64,000 bases of DNA from Procambarus clarkii (Eukaryota; Arthropoda; Malacostraca; Decapoda; Cambaridae): positions 30,198,592 through 30,262,591 of the forward strand of contig NC_091165.1 in assembly GCF_040958095.1 (NCBI RefSeq), read 5' to 3'. The notes under the pieces were generated by a model, which did not search any database, was not told the origin of the DNA, and worked only from the letters and a program-made list of their open reading frames with translations. Of this stretch, positions 59,153 through 64,000 are shown one piece after another. Both the position numbers and the translations under genes were made by a program. Positions within the stretch are counted from its first letter, which is position 1; each line of letters starts with the position of its first letter.

Positions 59153-59504
59153 GGTATAAAGTATATATGGAAGCTGATCAGAATTACATTTCACCTTTGT
59201 GAATGTACATTAATGACACTATGTAAAAGACACATCTAACACTTTATGTAGGGCATACGTAAATCTGTGTATCTATGTATTTACGTATGTAGGTTAGCTT
59301 AGCATTTTAAAAGCACCGAATCACCTTCTGTGGTTGAGTGTTCAATAAACCCTTGAACTATATGTTTAACACTTCTCTAACCCTGTCCATGGAGGACAGA
59401 AGAAAATGTATATATGCTGGTTAGCATTGTAAATATGTGGCCACGTTTGTGGTAGAAAATAATAATAACAAAAAAACTGCCTTAGAGACGGCAGGTGCTG
59501 CCTC
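59153..59504. other. Unassigned interval
   Basis: AT-rich. A short frame opening at 59437 (MATFVVENNNNKKTALETAG) runs into the minisatellite; see the array entry. Nothing else recognised. Confidence 0.4.
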
Positions 59505-62231
59505 AGTGGCCTCACACCAGAGTGCTAGTACATCAAGTGGTCCACACCAGAGTGCTAGTACATCAAGTGGTCCACACCAGAGTGCTAGTACATCAAGTGG
59601 TCCACACCAGAGTGCTAGTACATCAAGTGGTCCACACCAGAGTGCTAGTACATCAAGTGGTCCACACCAGAGTGCTAGTACATCAAGTGGTCCACACCAG
59701 AGTGCTAGTACATCAAGTGGTCCACACCAGAGTGCTAGTACATCAAGTGGCCTCACACCAGAGTGCTAGTACATCAAGTGGCCTCACACCAGAGTGCTAG
59801 TACATCAAGTGGTCCACACCAGAGTGCTAGTACATCAAGTGGTCCACACCAGAGTGCTAGTACATCAAGTGGTCCACACCAGAGTGCTAGTACATCAAGT
59901 GGTCCACACCAGAGTGCTAGTACATCAAGTGGTCCACACCAGAGTGCTAGTACATCAAGTGGTCCACACCAGAGTGCTAGTACATCAAGTGGTCCACACC
60001 AGAGTGCTAGTACATCAAGTGGCCTCACACCAGAGTGCTAGTACATCAAGTGGCCTCACACCAGAGTGCTAGTACATCAAGTGGCCTCACACCAGAGTGC
60101 TAGTACATCAAGTGGCCTCACACCAGAGTGCTAGTACATCAAGTGGTCCACACCAGAGTGCTAGTACATCAAGTGGCCTCACACCAGAGTGCTAGTACAT
60201 CAAGTGGTCCGCACCAGAGTGCTAGTACATCAAGTGGCCTCACACCAGAGTGCTAGTACATCAAGTGGTCCACACCAGAGTGCTAGTACATCAAGTGGCC
60301 TCACACCAGAGTGCTAGTACATCAAGTGGCCTCACACCAGAGTGCTAGTACATCAAGTGGCCTCACACCAGAGTGCTAGTACATCAAGTGGCCTCACACC
60401 AGAGTGCTAGTACATCAAGTGGTCCACACCAGAGTGCTAGTACATCAAGTGGCCTCACACCAGAGTGCTAGTACATCAAGTGGTCCACACCAGAGTGCTA
60501 GTACATCAAGTGGCCTCACACCAGAGTGCTAGTACATCAAGTGGCCTCACACCAGAGTGCTAGTACATCAAGTGGCCTCACACCAGAGTGCTAGTACATC
60601 AAGTGGTCCACACCAGAGTGCTAGTACATCAAGTGGCCTCACACCAGAGTGCTAGTACATCAAGTGGTCCACACCAGAGTGCTAGTACATCAAGTGGCCT
60701 CACACCAGAGTGCTAGTACATCAAGTGGCCTCACACCAGAGTGCTAGTACATCAAGTGGCCTCACACCAGAGTGCTAGTACATCAAGTGGTCCACACCAG
60801 AGTGCTAGTACATCAAGTGGCCTCACACCAGAGTGCTAGTACATCAAGTGGTCCACACCAGAGTGCTAGTACATCAAGTGGCCTCACACCAGAGTGCTAG
60901 TACATCAAGTGGCCTCACACCAGAGTGCTAGTACATCAAGTGGTCCACACCAGAGTGCTAGTACATCAAGTGGCCTCACACCAGAGTGCTAGTACATCAA
61001 GTGGTCCACACCATAGTGCTAGTACATCAAGTGGTCCACACCAGAGTGCTAGTACATCAAGTGGCCTCACACCAGAGTGCTAGTACATCAAGTGGTCCAC
61101 ACCAGAGTGCTAGTACATCAAGTGGTCCACACCAGAGTGCTAGTACATCAAGTGGTCCACACCAGAGTGCTAGTACATCAAGTGGCCTCACACCAGAGTG
61201 CTAGTACATCAAGTGGTCCACACCAGAGTGCTAGTACATCAAGTGGCCTCACACCAGAGTGCTAGTACATCAAGTGGCCTCACACCAGAGTGCTAGTACA
61301 TCAAGTGGTCCACGCCAGAGTGCTAGTACATCAAGTGGCCTCACACCAGAGTGCTAGTACATCAAGTGGCCTCACACCAGAGTGCTAGTACATCAAGTGG
61401 TCCACACCAGAGTGCTAGTACATCAAGTGGCCTCACACCAGAGTGCTAGTACATCAAGTGGTCCACACCAGAGTGCTAGTACATCAAGTGGCCTCACACC
61501 AGAGTGCTATTACATCAAGTGGTCCACACCAGAGTGCTAGTACATCAAGTGGTCCACACCAGAGTGCTAGTACATCAAGTGGTCCACACCAGAGTGCTAG
61601 TACATCAAGTGGCCTCACACCAGAGTGCTAGTACATCAAGTGGTCCACACCAGAGTGCTAGTACATCAAGTGGCCTCACACCAGAGTGCTAGTACATCAA
61701 GTGGTCCACACCAGAGTGCTAGTACATCAAGTGGCCTCACACCAGAGTGCTAGTACATCAAGTGGTCCACACCAGAGTGCTAGTACATCAAGTGGTCCAC
61801 ACCAGAGTGCTAGTACATCAAGTGGCCTCACACCAGAGTGCTAGTACATCAAGTGGTCCACACCAGAGTGCTAGTACATCAAGTGGCCTCACACCAGAGT
61901 GCTAGTACATCAAGTGGCCTCACACCAGAGTGCTAGTACATCAAGTGGCCTCACACCAGAGTGCTAGTACATCAAGTGGTCCACACCAGAGTGCTAGTAC
62001 ATCAAGTGGCCTCACACCAGAGTGCTAGTACATCAAGTGGTCCACACCAGAGTGCTAGTACATCAAGTGGCCTCACACCAGAGTGCTAGTACATCAAGTG
62101 GCCTCACACCAGAGTGCTAGTACATCAAGTGGTCCACACCAGAGTGCTAGTACATCAAGTGGCCTCACACCAGAGTGCTAGTACATCAAGTGGTCCACAC
62201 CAGAGTGCTAGTACATCAAGTGGTCCGCACC
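59505..62231. repeat. 30/31-bp minisatellite (~89 units)
   Basis: The unit is CACACCAGAGTGCTAGTACA plus TCAAGTGGT(C) or TCAAGTGGCCT. The 30-bp form (GGTCCACACC) keeps frame and reads PHQSASTSSG. The 31-bp form (GGCCTCACACC) shifts frame and brings in TAG. The left end is a pure run of 30-bp units; the rest mixes both forms. The right end continues in frame to SGPHQEDTIMLPLTVESN with a stop at 62317. Confidence 0.95.
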
Positions 62232-62317
62232 AGGAAGATACAATCATGTTACCTCTCACAGTGGAGTCAAATGATGGACAGGAGGAGCCCAATAGTGACG
62301 AATTTATAAATAAATAA

Positions 62318-64000
62318 ATAATAAATAAATGTTTATTTAGGTAAGATACATACATACAAGAGATTTTACAAAGATTGATGGATTAATAGATAGAACTAGT
62401 ACATACAATGCCTAAAGCCACTATTACGCAAAGCGTTTCGGGCATGAAAAACATTAATGACTAAAGCTTAATACTAATTGAGTATAAAGAATAAAATGTG
62501 TTGAGAACAAATAAAAATAGAGATAAAAAAGGGGGGAACATGGCAGCACAAATACAATTTGGTCGACAAACAGCGATGTTTAAAAAAAAAAAACAGACAT
62601 TGGTTGACAATAGAGGGGTAAGGTAGGTTACAGGGAATTTATTAGGAATAGCTTCGTTTTTATCTTAAACTGGTTGAGAGAGGTACAGTCTTTAACATGG
62701 TTGGGAAGGTCATTCCACATTCTGGGTCCCTTGATTTGTAGAGCATTTCTAGTTTGATTAAGTCGTACTCTAGGAATATCAAAACTGTATTTATTTCTGG
62801 TGTGGTGCTCATGGGTTCTGTTACAACCTTCTATGAAGCTTTTGAGGTCAGGATTGGCATTACAGTTCAGCGTTTTATATATGTATAATGCACATGAGAG
62901 AATGTGCAGTGACTTAATGTCTAACATATTCAGAGATTTGAGTAAGGGTACCGAGTGATGTCTGGGGCCAGAGTTGGATATTGTCCTAATAGCAGCTTTG
63001 TGTTGAGTAATTAGAGGACGTAAATGATTTTGGGTAGTAGAACCCCAAGCACAAATACCATAGTTGAGATATGGATAGATAAGGGAGTAATAGAGAGTCA
63101 CCAGGGCAGGGCGTGGTACATAATATCTGATCTTCGAAAGAATGCCAACAGTTTTTGAAACTTGTTTTGATATGTTTAGAATGTGTCCCTGGAAATTCAG
63201 CTTGTGGTCAATAAGAACGCCAAGGAATTTGCCATCTAATTTGTTACAAATTTGGGTATTGTTTATTTTGAGATTTATTTGATTAAAGGATTTATTGCCA
63301 AACAGAATATAGAAAGTTTTGTCAATGTTAAGGGTGAGTTTGTTGGCAGTTAGCCAAAGATGAACTTTATTTAGCTCAGTATTTACTGTGGCATTTAGAG
63401 CAAGGGGGTCAGGACTGGAGTAAATGAAGGTTGTGTCGTCAGCAAATAGAATTGGTTTGAGATGTTGGGAGGCATTTGGAAGGTCATTAATGTTGATGAG
63501 AAAGAGGAGAGGGCCAAGTATGCTGCCCTGAGGAACACCAATGTTGATGGGTAGGGTGGGAGAAATTGAATTATTCACAGAAACATACTGGAGCCTGTCA
63601 GTAAGGTAAGATTTGAGGTATTGCAGGGAGTGTCCTCTGACTCCATAATGATGTAATTTAAGAAGAAGGTTTTGGTGGTTGACAGTGTCAAAAGCCTTAC
63701 GCAAGTCCACAAATAACCCAACAGGGAACTCATTTTTATCAAGAGCTGCATGTATCAAGTTAATCATACTATTATGTGCATCTCTACTGTTTTTTTTGGG
63801 ATCTGAAGCCATATTGACAAGAGCTAAGTATATTGTGTTTGGCTAGATAAGAGTAAAGCTGCTTGTAGATTAGTTTTTCAAATATTTTTGACAAGTTTGG
63901 CAGAATTGATATAGGTCTGAAGTTGTTAACATCTGTGAGATCACCATATTCGTGTACAGGGGTTACTCTCGCTTTTTTTTAGAATATCTGAAAAGGTTTG
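62318..64000 (-). mobile_element. Non-LTR retrotransposon, 3' part, running off the window
   Basis: The minus-strand element ends in an (AAAT)n tail at 62318-62336. The 3' UTR has the conserved CCCGAAACGCTTTGCG and TAGTGGCTTTAGGCATTGTA. Coding starts beyond the window end (ARVTPVHEYGDLTDVNNFRP visible at about 63965-63900). Confidence 0.85.
62628..63990 (-). pseudogene. LINE reverse transcriptase, one frameshift
   Basis: FRPISILPNLSKIFEKLI, then a frameshift in an A-run near 63795, then motif A VGLFVDLRKAFDTVNH, motif B GVPQGSILGPLLFLININDL, motif C ILFADDTTFIY and the C-terminal NYGICAWGST, stopping at INSL. The catalytic Asp residues are present. Same group as the decayed copy at 13040-14568, but much better preserved. 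Confidence 0.88.

Overview
The window looks like repeat-dense nuclear DNA from an arthropod, most likely a decapod crustacean such as a crayfish. The evidence is interstitial TTAGG/CCTAA runs (the arthropod telomere motif), long (TA)n tracts, Penelope-like elements (PLEs) with GIY-YIG endonucleases, CR1-, I- and jockey-type LINEs, and several tRNA-derived SINEs. I see no bacterial operon, rRNA gene, functional tRNA gene or CRISPR array. The species call is inference.

Layout. (1) 1-7853: a roughly 5.02-kb direct tandem duplication. Each unit has CR1 debris, a serial-hairpin repeat and one apparently intact single-exon gene. That gene encodes a repeat-rich protein ending in two retropepsin-like lobes (811 aa, 1360-3795). 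The second copy runs into a 500-N assembly gap (7854-8353). (2) 8354-12222: a satellite of about 130 units of 29-31 bp. (3) 12650-17580: a serial-hairpin repeat and a decayed LINE that was split by a 'half-LINE'. The half-LINE keeps its CCHC ORF1 but has lost nearly all of ORF2, and is framed by a 13-bp target-site duplication. (4) 17900-19150: a MITE, a tRNA-derived SINE and a Ty3/gypsy integrase remnant. (5) 19737-22270: two 42-bp minisatellite blocks around a LINE 3' end. (6) 22335-26060: a LINE tail, then the first head-to-head PLE dimer. (7) 24791-49188: a near-identical 12.2-kb tandem duplication. Each unit holds a PLE that was hit by a CR1 LINE (itself hit by a solo LTR) and, further on, by an I-type LINE. 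Around them lie (TA)n tracts, TTAGG-bearing MITEs, SINEs and a fold-back with a hammerhead-like core. (8) 49189-55567: more PLE palindromes, and MITEs separated by (TA)n tracts. (9) 55568-59050: the 5' half of an I/jockey-like LINE (gag plus endonuclease), interrupted by a MITE, then a CR1 3' end. (10) 59505-62231: a 30/31-bp minisatellite. (11) 62318-64000: a minus-strand LINE running off the window.

How the parts relate. Almost everything is a retroelement or a product of one. The only candidate host gene is the repeat/retropepsin-like ORF with a TATA-like box, a 3' UTR repeat and a poly(A) signal. The most unusual material is the PLE family. Its copies sit as inverted dimers with consistent 'short' left and 'long' right outer ends abutting (TA)n. 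Their leaders carry a hammerhead-ribozyme-like fold in ten copies. Their 3' tails are patched from CR1 sequence. They are interleaved with about 370-390-bp MITEs whose centres are inverted telomere-type pentamers.
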